14,041 nucleotides of DNA from AP-15 sp035509615 (GTDB lineage: Bacteria > Pseudomonadota > Alphaproteobacteria > ATCC43930 > CGMCC-115725): contig DATJLK010000086.1 of the NCBI GenBank assembly GCA_035509615.1, positions 1 to 14,041 of the forward strand. Direction: 5' to 3'. A program made the position numbers and the translations under genes. The notes beneath the pieces were generated by a model. It saw nothing but the letters and a program-made list of their open reading frames with translations. It did no database searches and was not told the origin of the DNA. Shown here one piece after another: positions 1 through 7,247 of this stretch; within the stretch, counting starts at the first letter, position 1; each line of letters starts with the position of its first letter.

Positions 1-1
1 C

Positions 2-1018
2 CAGCACGGCTCGCCGATCTACCAGGGCAATCGGCCTTTTGCCGATGCGGCTTGCGTGGCGCTGACCCGTGCCGCGAGCGGCGTCATCCTCGGCAAGACG
101 GTGACGACCGAATTTGCTAACCGCCACCCGCGCGAGACGGTGCATCCGCACAATCCGGCGCACACGCCCGGCGGCTCATCGAGCGGCTCCGCGGCGGCGG
201 TTGCCGATTTTCAGGTGCCGGTTGGGTTTGGTACGCAGACCGGCGGTTCGACGATCCGCCCGGCGGCGTTTTGCGGCGTGATCGGCTACAAGCCCAGCTT
301 TGGCGAGTTCAGCCGCGTCGGGATCAAGATGCAGTGCCACAACCTCGACACGCTGGGCGTGATCTGCCGCAGCCTCGACGATCTCGCGTTGATGCGGGCG
401 GCCTTGCTGGTACAGCCGCACCGGCCGGTCGACCGCTCCGCCAACGCACCGCGCATCGGCTTTTGCCGCACCCCGGCCTGGGATCACGCCGATGCCGATA
501 CCCAGGCATTGCTCGATCGCACCGTCGCCAGGCTTGCCGCGGCGGGGGCAACCGTCAAGGATGTGGCGCCGGCGCCGCCCGACATCCTCTACCGGCATCG
601 CCGCATTTTCGAATTCGAGGCGGCGCGCAATTATGCTTACGAATATGAAGAGCACGGCGCCAAGCTGAGTCCGGCGCTGCGCGACGGGCTGCTGAAGCCG
701 GGGCGGGAATTGCCATTGTCCTCCTACATCGAAGCGATCGAAGCGGGCGAGGCGTTTCGCGCCGGTCTCGATCAGGTGTTTGGCGAATGCGACGTGCTGC
801 TGGCGCCGAGTGCCGCCGGCGAGGCGCCCGAGGGGCTGCACTCGACTGGCGATGCGCGGTTCAATGCGATCTGGACCTTGGCCTGGACACCTTGTGTAAC
901 GTTGCCGGCCGGCACCGGACGAAGGGGATTGCCGCTCGGCATCCAACTCGTCGGCGCACGGTTTCGCGACGAGGCGCTGCTCGATGCCGCCGCCTGGGTC
1001 GAAGCCCGGCTTGGCTGA
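2..1018 (+). CDS. Amidase (amidase signature family), 5' end outside window
   Basis: This is the C-terminal part of an amidase-signature hydrolase, which cleaves carboxamides to acid and ammonia in the cytoplasm. The frame is already open at base 2, and the residues there (GSPIYQGNRPFADAACVAL) match the region just after the catalytic lysine in this family, so the GTG at 56 is internal and the true start lies upstream. The glycine/serine-rich signature GGSSSGSAAAVA is present and supplies the cis-Ser. The motif TGGSTIRPAAFCG supplies the nucleophilic Ser, and the C-terminal LPLGIQLVG block is also there. The catalytic Lys must lie before the window. The stop is TGA at 1016-1018. An NIPSNAP pair and an MFS carrier follow on the same strand, which suggests uptake and breakdown of an amide. 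The substrate cannot be told from sequence, and GatA-type function is unlikely because no gatB or gatC is near. The family call is secure. Confidence 0.93.
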   Translation, partial: QHGSPIYQGNRPFADAACVALTRAASGVILGKTVTTEFANRHPRETVHPHNPAHTPGGSSSGSAAAVADFQVPVGFGTQTGGSTIRPAAFCGVIGYKPSFGEFSRVGIKMQCHNLDTLGVICRSLDDLALMRAALLVQPHRPVDRSANAPRIGFCRTPAWDHADADTQALLDRTVARLAAAGATVKDVAPAPPDILYRHRRIFEFEAARNYAYEYEEHGAKLSPALRDGLLKPGRELPLSSYIEAIEAGEAFRAGLDQVFGECDVLLAPSAAGEAPEGLHSTGDARFNAIWTLAWTPCVTLPAGTGRRGLPLGIQLVGARFRDEALLDAAAWVEARLG

Positions 1019-1024
1019 GCCGAT

Positions 1025-1040
1025 TGCAGCACTTGCTGCA
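1025..1040. repeat. Short perfect inverted repeat after the amidase
   Basis: TGCAGC and GCTGCA are separated by ACTT, giving 6-bp arms seven bases past the amidase stop. There is no T-tract, so termination is only possible, not shown. It may equally be a chance palindrome in the 85-base gap before the first NIPSNAP gene. Confidence 0.3.
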
Positions 1041-1103
1041 TTCCCGTCAAAGCCGCATTCTCTGCGGGTCACTGACGACCCCGCTGTTTCAGAAGGAGAC
1101 GAG

Positions 1104-1430
1104 ATGATCTATGAGCTGCGCATTTATCACTGCGTGCCGGGGCGCCTGCCGGATCTGATCAAGCGTTTCGATACGATCACTTTGCCATTGTGGGAAAAGC
1201 ACCGCATCCGCCAAGCCGGGTTCTGGACCGTCGCGATCGGCCCGTCGAACCAGGACCTTTATTACATGCTGCAATGGGAGTCGCTCGAGGAGCGCACCCA
1301 GAGATTTGCCGCCTTCCAGGCCGATCCCGAATGGATTTCCAAGCGCGCCGAGACCGAGGCCAATGGCCCGATCGTGGCCTCGATCAGCAACTGCATCCTG
1401 CAACCGACGAGTTTCTCGGCGGTCAAGTGA
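1104..1430 (+). CDS. NIPSNAP family protein, copy 1
   Basis: This is a 108-residue NIPSNAP-family protein, a small ferredoxin-like alpha/beta-barrel fold that usually dimerises. It begins MIYELRIYHCVPGRLPDLIKR, and the family pattern YELRxYxxxPGxLxxLxxRF is complete. It carries FWTVAIGPSNQ and LYYMLQWESLEER, the central strand region, and ends in the AFQADPEW and ILQPTSFS motifs. I chose the ATG at 1104 because AGAAGGAG lies at 1091-1098 and because it makes this copy exactly as long as its neighbour. An upstream in-frame ATG at 984 overlaps the amidase and has no family similarity. The biochemical role of bacterial NIPSNAP proteins is poorly defined, and they often sit beside catabolic genes. 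The gene lies 85 bp after the amidase and probably belongs to its transcription unit. Confidence 0.9.
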   Translation: MIYELRIYHCVPGRLPDLIKRFDTITLPLWEKHRIRQAGFWTVAIGPSNQDLYYMLQWESLEERTQRFAAFQADPEWISKRAETEANGPIVASISNCILQPTSFSAVK

Positions 1431-1476
1431 GGTGGATTACTGACCTGCGATGCAGAGTTCCTGAATGGAGATCAGA

Positions 1477-1803
1477 ATGCTGTACGAACTGCGCATCTAT
1501 CACTCGCCGCCGGGCCGTCTTCCCGATCTGTTGAAACGGTTCGACACGATCACCTTGGGAATCTGGAAACGGCACGGTATCGAGCAGGCCGGGTTTTGGA
1601 CGACTGTGGTTGGTGAGTCGAACCAGACCCTGCATTATCTGCTCAAATGGGAATCTCTCGCCGACCGCGAGAAAAAATGGAACGCGTTCCAGGCTGATCC
1701 CGAATGGCACACCAAACGCGCCGAAACCGAACGGAACGGACCGATCGTCGCCCGCGTAGAAAATTACATCCTGCAACCCACCGCTTTCTCTGCGGTCAAA
1801 TAG
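1477..1803 (+). CDS. NIPSNAP family protein, copy 2 (tandem paralogue)
   Basis: This second 108-residue NIPSNAP protein lies 46 bp after the first. By hand alignment the two differ at about 33 of 108 positions, roughly 70% identical, with no gaps. Both keep the YELRIYH start, the block PGRLPDL.KRFDTITL, QAGFW, AFQADPEW, KRAETE.NGPIVA and the end ILQPT.FSAVK. Most differences lie between residues 28 and 69 and change charge (for example LWEKHRIRQ against IWKRHGIEQ). The start at 1477 is preceded by GGAG at 1467-1470; the in-frame ATG at 1465 overlaps that site and has no binding site of its own. The equal lengths and close similarity imply a tandem duplication followed by divergence. A heterodimer is possible but is inference. 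Confidence 0.9.
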   Translation: MLYELRIYHSPPGRLPDLLKRFDTITLGIWKRHGIEQAGFWTTVVGESNQTLHYLLKWESLADREKKWNAFQADPEWHTKRAETERNGPIVARVENYILQPTAFSAVK

Positions 1804-1805
1804 GC

Positions 1806-1819
1806 CAGATCTTGATCTG
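1806..1819. repeat. Perfect palindrome CAGATC-TT-GATCTG
   Basis: It begins three bases after the stop of the second NIPSNAP gene. The arms are 6 bp with a 2-base spacer, too tight for a stable RNA loop, so it is either a DNA-level palindrome or part of the terminator region that follows. Confidence 0.35.
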
Positions 1820-1827
1820 AATAGACT

Positions 1828-1860
1828 GGGGCGGGAAAATATTATCAATTTCCCCGCCCG
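1828..1860 (+). terminator. Terminator-like hairpin after the NIPSNAP pair
   Basis: GGGCGGG (1829-1835) followed by AAA pairs with TTT followed by CCCGCCC (1853-1859), leaving one bulged C and a short AT-rich loop. The sequence after it has no strong T run, so intrinsic termination is likely only in part. Its place 25 bases past the stop codon fits the end of the amidase-NIPSNAP transcript. Confidence 0.45.
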
Positions 1861-1947
1861 TTCACTCCCTGCGCGGGAAATATGCCGCAGCTATAAATTC
1901 AGGGCAGCGCAAAACTCAAATCGGTCGCCGAAATACTGGCCGCGACA

Positions 1948-1977
1948 TAAACAGCCCGCCGCTTCCGGGCTGCTTTA
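1948..1977 (+). terminator. Second terminator-like hairpin before the MFS gene
   Basis: TAAA-CAGCCCG (1948-1958) pairs with CGGGCTG-(C)-TTTA (1966-1977) around the loop CCGCTTC, an 11-bp stem with one bulge. The stem has the GC core and short TTTA tail of an intrinsic terminator and would work in either direction. It lies 55 bp before the MFS start and may insulate that gene from upstream transcription. Confidence 0.55.
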
Positions 1978-2031
1978 GCGACACGGCAAAAGAATCAATA
2001 TCGGCGGCATCTGGCGGGGAGGAACAGCGCC

Positions 2032-3369
2032 GTGGCGCGATCGATCGTGGCCTATGTCGACGAGACGCTCGACAATGCGCGGCTGGGGCCGGTGCACAAG
2101 CGCGTACTGGCGATCATTACCGTCGGTCTGTTCTTTGACGTGATCGACTTTATCATCCTGGGTTCGCTGGTGCCCGACATGCTGCGCACGCATTTTGCGA
2201 CGGCGGCCGGGGTTGGCACGGTCGGCACCGCCACCTTGCTCGGCTTGTTTCTCGGCACACTCGGTCAGGGAGAGTTCACCGATCGCTTTGGCCGCAAAAG
2301 GGTGTACCAGTTCGCCGTTGCCGCCTACAGCCTAGCCACGATCGCGGCAGCGATGGCGCCCGATGTCGGAATCTTGGCAATCGGTCGCTTTCTTGCCGGC
2401 ATCGCGTTGGGGGCCGCGGCGCCGCTCTGTTTTTCATATGCTGCCGAGTATTCGCCAAAACGCATTCGCGGCCGGGTCACCGCGTTTATGCAGTTCGTCG
2501 GTGGCGCCTGTGTGTGGCCGCTGGGCACACTGCTCGCCCTGGCACTGCGTGACACGGTCGGCTGGCGCGGGATATGGGTCATTATCGGCCTGGGCGGTCT
2601 TGCGGTTTTTGCGGCGAGCTTTCGGCTCCCGGAATCGCCGCGCTGGTTGGTGACCCACGGCCGCGGCAACGAGGCGCTCGATCAGCTCGAAACAATGGGC
2701 CTCGCGCGCCCGCCGGCCGACGAGACATTGGTCGTCGACGCGCTCGCCGATATCCGCAGCGATCCGATGGCGGTCGTGTTCCACCGCTATCGCGGACGGA
2801 TCATCGCCGCGATGATCTGCTTTTTCGCGTTTTTCAGCGCGGCGGTCGGGCTCGGCGGCTGGCTGCCCAACATCCTTGCCGAGCGCGGCTTTACGATTAC
2901 CAAGTCGCTCAGCTTTGTGTTTACGATCCAGCTTGCTTTTCCGGCCAGCAGCCTCTTGATGATGTACGCCCTCGAACGCTTTGGCCGCATTCCGACCGCG
3001 GTCACCGCGTTTGCTCTCGCCACGATCCTGTCGATCCTGTTCTACTTTTCGCACTCCGACGTCATGGTGCTGACGGTCGGCTTTGCGATGACCTTTTTCA
3101 CCCAGCTTGCCGGCAATTCGATGCAGATCTTTACTTCGGAAGTATTTCCGTCAAACGCCCGCGCCTCGGGCTTTGGATTGGCGCAGGCCGGTGGTCGGGT
3201 CGGGTCGGCCGTGTCGTTTCCGGTCATCGGCGTCGTTGCCGGTTATGGCTTTGGCTATGTGATGGTCGGCATCGCCACGCTCTTGGGAATTGCGGCCTAC
3301 GCCGTGACCCGGATCGGCGGTGAAACCCGCGGGCTTGCACTCGATCAAATCGCGCCGCTCACCGAGTGA
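2032..3369 (+). CDS. MFS transporter (metabolite:H+ symporter-like)
   Basis: This is a 445-residue inner-membrane carrier of the major facilitator superfamily with about 12 hydrophobic segments. The loop between helices 2 and 3 holds motif A (about residues 75-90, containing DRFGRKR). Helix 1 carries FFDVIDFIILG, whose acidic residues resemble the DGxD of aromatic acid:H+ symporters. RFLAGIALG (119-127) is followed by AAEYSPKRIRGR (137-148), and PESPRWL (200-206) opens the central loop, as in sugar-porter and aromatic-acid carriers. A second motif A-like element, ERFGR, occurs in the C-terminal half. The start is GTG at 2032, with GGGGAGGAA at 2016-2024 as a very good binding site. It follows the amidase/NIPSNAP block on the same strand but behind two hairpins, so it may be transcribed alone. 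The substrate is unknown; an organic acid or amide is a guess from context. Confidence 0.9.
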   Translation: MARSIVAYVDETLDNARLGPVHKRVLAIITVGLFFDVIDFIILGSLVPDMLRTHFATAAGVGTVGTATLLGLFLGTLGQGEFTDRFGRKRVYQFAVAAYSLATIAAAMAPDVGILAIGRFLAGIALGAAAPLCFSYAAEYSPKRIRGRVTAFMQFVGGACVWPLGTLLALALRDTVGWRGIWVIIGLGGLAVFAASFRLPESPRWLVTHGRGNEALDQLETMGLARPPADETLVVDALADIRSDPMAVVFHRYRGRIIAAMICFFAFFSAAVGLGGWLPNILAERGFTITKSLSFVFTIQLAFPASSLLMMYALERFGRIPTAVTAFALATILSILFYFSHSDVMVLTVGFAMTFFTQLAGNSMQIFTSEVFPSNARASGFGLAQAGGRVGSAVSFPVIGVVAGYGFGYVMVGIATLLGIAAYAVTRIGGETRGLALDQIAPLTE

Positions 3370-3445
3370 ATGACGCACTGGCGGCTTCAGTCGCGACGAT
3401 CACGAAACGGCCTTGTCGGAGGCTGCGCCGGACTGCTGCCGTCAG

Positions 3446-3491
3446 CGTCGGTCTTCGGGGCTGGTCGTGCCGGTGACCGACGATCGACCAG
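3446..3491. terminator. Overlapping inverted repeats between convergent genes
   Basis: CGTCGGTC (3446-3453) pairs perfectly with GACCGACG (3475-3482). A competing pair, CTGGTCG (3461-3467) with CGACCAG (3485-3491), overlaps it. They sit in the 138-bp gap between the converging MFS and GNAT genes, where a two-way terminator is expected. There is no T-tract, so the function is inferred from position only. Confidence 0.4.
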
Positions 3492-3507
3492 CGCCAGCCG
3501 GCGCGCT

Positions 3508-3954
3508 CTAATCGGCTGCCAGTTTCTTTGTCATCAGAAATCGGGTCGGGGCGGGCGGCCCGCCAGCGATTTCGGCAAGCACTTGCCAGCCGTGGCGCTT
3601 ATAGAACCCGGGTGCCTGGAACGACAGTGTCGTCAATAGCGCCTGGCCGCAGCCGCGACGTCTGCCTTCATCCTCGGCAGCCTTGAGGACTCTACTGCCA
3701 AGCCCTTGTTTGCGCAGGCTTTCGGGCAAAAAGAATCGATCGATGCGGAGGAGGCCGAACGATGTTCCGCCGAGCAGCCCGCCGACGACCTCGCCGGTGT
3801 CCGGGTCGGAGACCAGGATCGCTAGCGGCCGATGATCGCGATACCCCGCCTTTTCAAAATTGTAGTCGCTGAGCCCGTCGCGGATCGCCGCCTCGGCTTC
3901 CGCGTCGGGCAAATCGGTTACCACGAACGGCACGTCATTGGCTTTGGCGGTCAC
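3508..3954 (-). CDS. GNAT family N-acetyltransferase
   Basis: This is a 148-residue GNAT acetyltransferase that would move an acetyl group from acetyl-CoA to an amine. The acetyl-CoA binding motif A is clear: the strand RIDRFFLPESL (about 70-80) is followed by the pyrophosphate loop RKQGLGS (81-87) and the helix VLKAAEDEGRRRG. QALLTTLSFQAPGFYKRHGW (about 104-123) is the usual C-terminal motif B with the FYKRHGW turn. I chose the GTG at 3954 because AAGGGGGG lies about 6 bases before it; a GTG at 3984 would add 10 residues but would place that binding site inside the gene. It is the last gene of the minus-strand group, about 230 bp after the methyltransferase, so it may have its own promoter. 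The substrate is unknown. Confidence 0.88.
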   Translation of the reverse strand: MTAKANDVPFVVTDLPDAEAEAAIRDGLSDYNFEKAGYRDHRPLAILVSDPDTGEVVGGLLGGTSFGLLRIDRFFLPESLRKQGLGSRVLKAAEDEGRRRGCGQALLTTLSFQAPGFYKRHGWQVLAEIAGGPPAPTRFLMTKKLAAD

Positions 3955-4036
3955 GATGGTCCCCCCTTCATAATGGCAAATCACGCTGGTAACGTGAATT
4001 TAACATTGTCGCCCAGCATTTTCGTCATGCCCGCAC

Positions 4037-4055
4037 GGCAGGTCTCCGGCCTGCC
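4037..4055. repeat. GGCAGG/CCTGCC hairpin in the GNAT-methyltransferase spacer
   Basis: GGCAGG (4037-4042) and CCTGCC (4050-4055) flank a 7-base loop. GCCCGC (4029-4034) and GCGGGC (4070-4075) could form an outer stem. The preceding CGTCATGCCCG resembles the start of dispersed intergenic palindromes common in alphaproteobacteria. It could act as a terminator for the methyltransferase gene on the minus strand, but it has no T-tract. Confidence 0.35.
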
Positions 4056-4182
4056 TCTTGGTTTGAACAGCGGGCGACTGCTCCGTCTGTGGCCTCCGGC
4101 TCCCGCTGCGGGGTGACGAGGCCGCAAAACCGAGGCCGGTGGCGGCCCGCCGGTAGACCCGCCTCGATCGCCATAGCGTCGA

Positions 4183-4824
4183 TCAGACGCGTGCAGGGGC
4201 GTGGCCTACGACGGCAATCATCGGATCGCTGATATCCTCTACCCATTGAGCGAGAGGGTGGACCTCGATATCGACAAACCCGGCATGGCGCAGATAGCGT
4301 TCGACGAGTTTCGCATGGCCGGCATCGTCGAGGGAACGCCAGATCGCCACCGCCTTGGTCCAGAAGCAGCGGTTCGAAAAGCCGATGACGATTGGACCAC
4401 CGGGGCGCAGTACGCGCGCCAATTCCCGCAGCACCTCGACTGGGCGCTGCAAATACTGGATCGACACGCAGATCATCGCCGCGTCAACGCTGTCATCCGC
4501 CAATGGCAAGGCTGGATCGCGGTTGAGGTTTTGCACAAACCACCGGCTGAGGCGGGGATTGGCCGCGAGTTCCTCGGCGTTCATGCCATGGCCGATCACC
4601 TCGGCATAGGCGATTTCTGACGGCAGATGGCTGACCCAGCTCGACATCAGGTCGAGTAGGACACCGCCGGCCGGCAGGACTTTGCGGTAAAATCCGGTCA
4701 GCGCGGCAATCGCACCGTCATCGATATGGCAGACGAGCCGTGCCGGCTCGTAGAAGAATTCGTCGTCTTCGGCATCGAGCTTGGCAAAGGCCCCAGGCGG
4801 CAGCCCCAGCGCATCCTGTTCCAT
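4183..4824 (-). CDS. Class I SAM-dependent methyltransferase (type 11-like)
   Basis: This is a 213-residue putative methyltransferase with a Rossmann-like core. Residues 54-67 (GVLLDLMSSWVSHL) occupy the place of motif I, the SAM-binding strand and loop, but lack the usual GxGxG; I recall this LDLMSSWVSHLP form from a known methyltransferase subgroup. DSVDAAMICVSIQYL (111-125) is motif II/post-II, followed by the helix VEVLRELARVLRPGG (129-143) and the strand PIVIGFSNRCF. The C-terminal part, YLRHAGFVDIEVHP, also fits the family. I chose the ATG at 4824 because GGAGG lies 9 bases upstream and similarity begins there; an open GTG-initiated extension up to 4983 is arginine- and proline-rich and looks non-coding. 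It lies 233 bp after the PhnB-type gene. The substrate cannot be inferred. Confidence 0.82.
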   Translation of the reverse strand: MEQDALGLPPGAFAKLDAEDDEFFYEPARLVCHIDDGAIAALTGFYRKVLPAGGVLLDLMSSWVSHLPSEIAYAEVIGHGMNAEELAANPRLSRWFVQNLNRDPALPLADDSVDAAMICVSIQYLQRPVEVLRELARVLRPGGPIVIGFSNRCFWTKAVAIWRSLDDAGHAKLVERYLRHAGFVDIEVHPLAQWVEDISDPMIAVVGHAPARV

Positions 4825-5004
4825 CGATCCACGCCTCCGCGCTAGCGTCCTTGGGCCCAAATGCCGAGGCGGGGCCGACGGGTCCGGCTCCCTCAGCGCC
4901 GTTAAGGCTCCGCGGCGCAGCGACCGGAGCATGGCACGCCGCGCCATCCAGGGCCAGACCCAGGGCCGGTGATCACAGGCCACCCGGTCGCAGCGCCCCC
5001 GTCG

Positions 5005-5025
5005 CGGGACGGGGGCTTGGTCCCG
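5005..5025 (-). terminator. CGGGAC/GTCCCG hairpin downstream of the PhnB-type gene
   Basis: CGGGAC (5005-5010) and GTCCCG (5020-5025) enclose a 9-base loop about 33 bases beyond the minus-strand stop at 5058. No T-tract follows on the minus strand. It is a possible terminator by position alone. Confidence 0.35.
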
Positions 5026-5057
5026 AGCGGGTCGGATGCGGGGTTAAACAGCCCCGG

Positions 5058-5471
<414 letters not shown>

Positions 5472-5545
5472 TGTTCTCTCCTGGACAAGATCGATTTTCG
5501 AAGATGCTTTTGTTATCAGAGGGTTTGCGTCAGATCCTGCATCGG

Positions 5546-5968
5546 TCAGCCGGCGTTCGTTCTGGCGGCCAAGCGGGTGCGCAAGCGGTCTTCCGCCGCG
5601 CGCATTTCGGGGGTCAGCGCCGGACCGAAATCCTCCATTTCGTAGACCTGTCGGATTTCGACCACCCCGCCTTGGAAAGGGATGCGCTTCGCCCAGGCGA
5701 TCGCGTCCTCTTTTGTCCCGACATCGATGATCCAGAACCCGGCGATCAGCCCGTCCGCGTCGAACGGACCATCGATGACGGTACGCTCGGCGCCGGCAAA
5801 TACGACGCGGGCGCCTTTTGCGCTTGGGTGCAGTCCCTCGGCGGCGAGCATGACCCCGGCCTTTGACATGTCCTCATTGTATTTGAACATCGCTTCGATC
5901 AATTCCCGGCCGGGCAGGATGCCGGTCTCGCTGTCGCGATCCGCCCTGACCTGTAGCATGAACCGCAT
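5546..5968 (-). CDS. YciI family protein (DGPF domain)
   Basis: This is a 140-residue YciI-like protein with a ferredoxin-like fold. It begins MRFMLQVRAD, has a first helix with FKYNEDMSKAGVMLAAEGL (28-46), and carries the hallmark DGPF at residues 66-69 followed by LIAGFWIIDVGTKEDAIAWA. The last part, GVVEIRQVYEMEDF, matches the closing strand of the family. An AAGGA site lies 6-7 bases before the ATG at 5966-5968. It is the third gene of the minus-strand group, 68 bp after the serine hydrolase and 74 bp before the PhnB-type gene, so co-transcription is plausible. The molecular role of DGPF proteins is unsettled; the family name is secure and the function is not. Confidence 0.9.
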   Translation of the reverse strand: MRFMLQVRADRDSETGILPGRELIEAMFKYNEDMSKAGVMLAAEGLHPSAKGARVVFAGAERTVIDGPFDADGLIAGFWIIDVGTKEDAIAWAKRIPFQGGVVEIRQVYEMEDFGPALTPEMRAAEDRLRTRLAARTNAG

Positions 5969-6036
5969 TTGTCATCCTTCGCTGTGGGTTTTTGAGTTTC
6001 ACCTCGGCACCCGCCGGCGGGCGGTCTTCGCGTGCC

Positions 6037-7245
6037 TCACTCATCGATCGCCTGATAGGCCAAGACCCAGAAGTCGCGGCAGATCTCGGGTGGAACGGGC
6101 GAGGTCCAGGCGCGCTGCGTCATCAATATTCCAACCATGTCTTCTGCGGGGTCCGACAGCCAGGACGTGCCGAGACCGCCGGACCAGCCGTATTGGCCGA
6201 CCGGTTCGGCGAGGCCGGCGCGAGCGGTGACGACCGATACGCCAAAGCCCCATCCGTGATTGTCAAAGAAATTCGCGCCGAGCCCACCGGCCGCCTTCTG
6301 AGACGGCGTCAGATGATCGGCTGTCATGGTTTCGACCGCAGCACGAGACAGGATGCGCTCGCCGCCGGATTTGCCGAGATCCAATAGCATCCTGGCAAAG
6401 GCGAAATAATCATCCACGGTCGAAACCAGACCGCCGCCGCCGGAGGGAAAGGCGGGCGGCGAACTCCATTCGCCATCCACGGCCCGGTCGTAGATTTCGA
6501 GCGCGGCGGTTTGCGGGTTGGTCCAATAACTCGTCGCCAATCGGTCGAGGCTCGCCGCCGGTACGCTAAAAGCGGTGTCCGACATACCGAGCGGTTCGAA
6601 CAGACGCTCGCGCAAAAATGTTTCGAACGGCCGACCCGAGGCGCGCGCGATCAGCACGCCCAGCACGTCGGAGCCGGTGTTGTACATCCACTTCTCACCC
6701 GGCTGATGCATCAGCGGCAGCGTGCCAAAGCGGCGGATCCATTCGTCGGGCATCGGCGGTTTCTGTGGCTGCGGCATCCCTTGCCCGAGTTCGAGACCGC
6801 TCGCTGCGGTCTGGATCGGGTACGTGTCGGGCGGCACCATCGGAATGCCGAAACCCATCCGGAAGGTCAGCAGGTCCCGCAATGTAATCGGCCGCTTTGC
6901 CGGTTCGGTCTCATCGAGCGGTCCGTCGAGGCGTTTCAGCACCCGGCGATCGGCAAGTTCCGGTAGGAAATGCTCGACGGGGTCATCGAGGCGCAGCCGG
7001 CACTCCTCGACCAGGATCATCGCCGCCGCGGCGGTGATCGGCTTGGTCATCGACGCGATGCGGAAAATCGTATCGCGCCGGATCGGATCGCCGGCGCCGA
7101 ACGCCTTGCCGCCGATCGGCTCGACATGGATCTCGTCATGGCGAGCGAGGAGTGCGACGAGGCCGGGCGGATCCGTCTGCTCGACATGCGATGCAAGGAT
7201 GTCGTGCAGACGCCCGAGGCGTCGGCGATCGAAGGCACGACCCAC
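6037..7245 (-). CDS. Serine hydrolase, class C beta-lactamase/PBP-like family
   Basis: This is a 402-residue serine hydrolase of the beta-lactamase class C/esterase EstB superfamily. The nucleophile motif SxxK is SMTK (Ser65, Lys68) within FRIASMTKP. The second motif is the tyrosine in WMYNTGSDVLG (Tyr188), where the Asn of a classical YxN is replaced by Thr. HGWGFG (330-335) and YGWSGGLGTSW (352-362) occupy the third-motif region. I see no signal peptide, so it is probably cytoplasmic and more likely an esterase or amidohydrolase than a true beta-lactamase. The start is GTG at 7245, two bases after the TAA of the DUF899 gene, with GAGGG inside the end of that gene as binding site, so the two should be translationally coupled. 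The substrate is unknown. Confidence 0.9.
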   Translation of the reverse strand: MGRAFDRRRLGRLHDILASHVEQTDPPGLVALLARHDEIHVEPIGGKAFGAGDPIRRDTIFRIASMTKPITAAAAMILVEECRLRLDDPVEHFLPELADRRVLKRLDGPLDETEPAKRPITLRDLLTFRMGFGIPMVPPDTYPIQTAASGLELGQGMPQPQKPPMPDEWIRRFGTLPLMHQPGEKWMYNTGSDVLGVLIARASGRPFETFLRERLFEPLGMSDTAFSVPAASLDRLATSYWTNPQTAALEIYDRAVDGEWSSPPAFPSGGGGLVSTVDDYFAFARMLLDLGKSGGERILSRAAVETMTADHLTPSQKAAGGLGANFFDNHGWGFGVSVVTARAGLAEPVGQYGWSGGLGTSWLSDPAEDMVGILMTQRAWTSPVPPEICRDFWVLAYQAIDE

Positions 7246-7247
7246 GC

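Noticed and set aside
176..1072. Long open frame on the minus strand opposite the amidase
   Set aside because: It is Arg/Gly-rich, matches no family and mirrors the clear amidase frame; high GC leaves long antisense frames open.
984..1430. Longer NIPSNAP copy 1 starting at ATG 984
   Set aside because: The extra 40 residues overlap the amidase and have no family similarity; the strong binding site is just before 1104.
4825..4983. N-terminal extension of the methyltransferase to GTG 4983
   Set aside because: The extra residues are Arg/Pro-rich and unlike the family, and a GGAGG site sits before the ATG at 4824.
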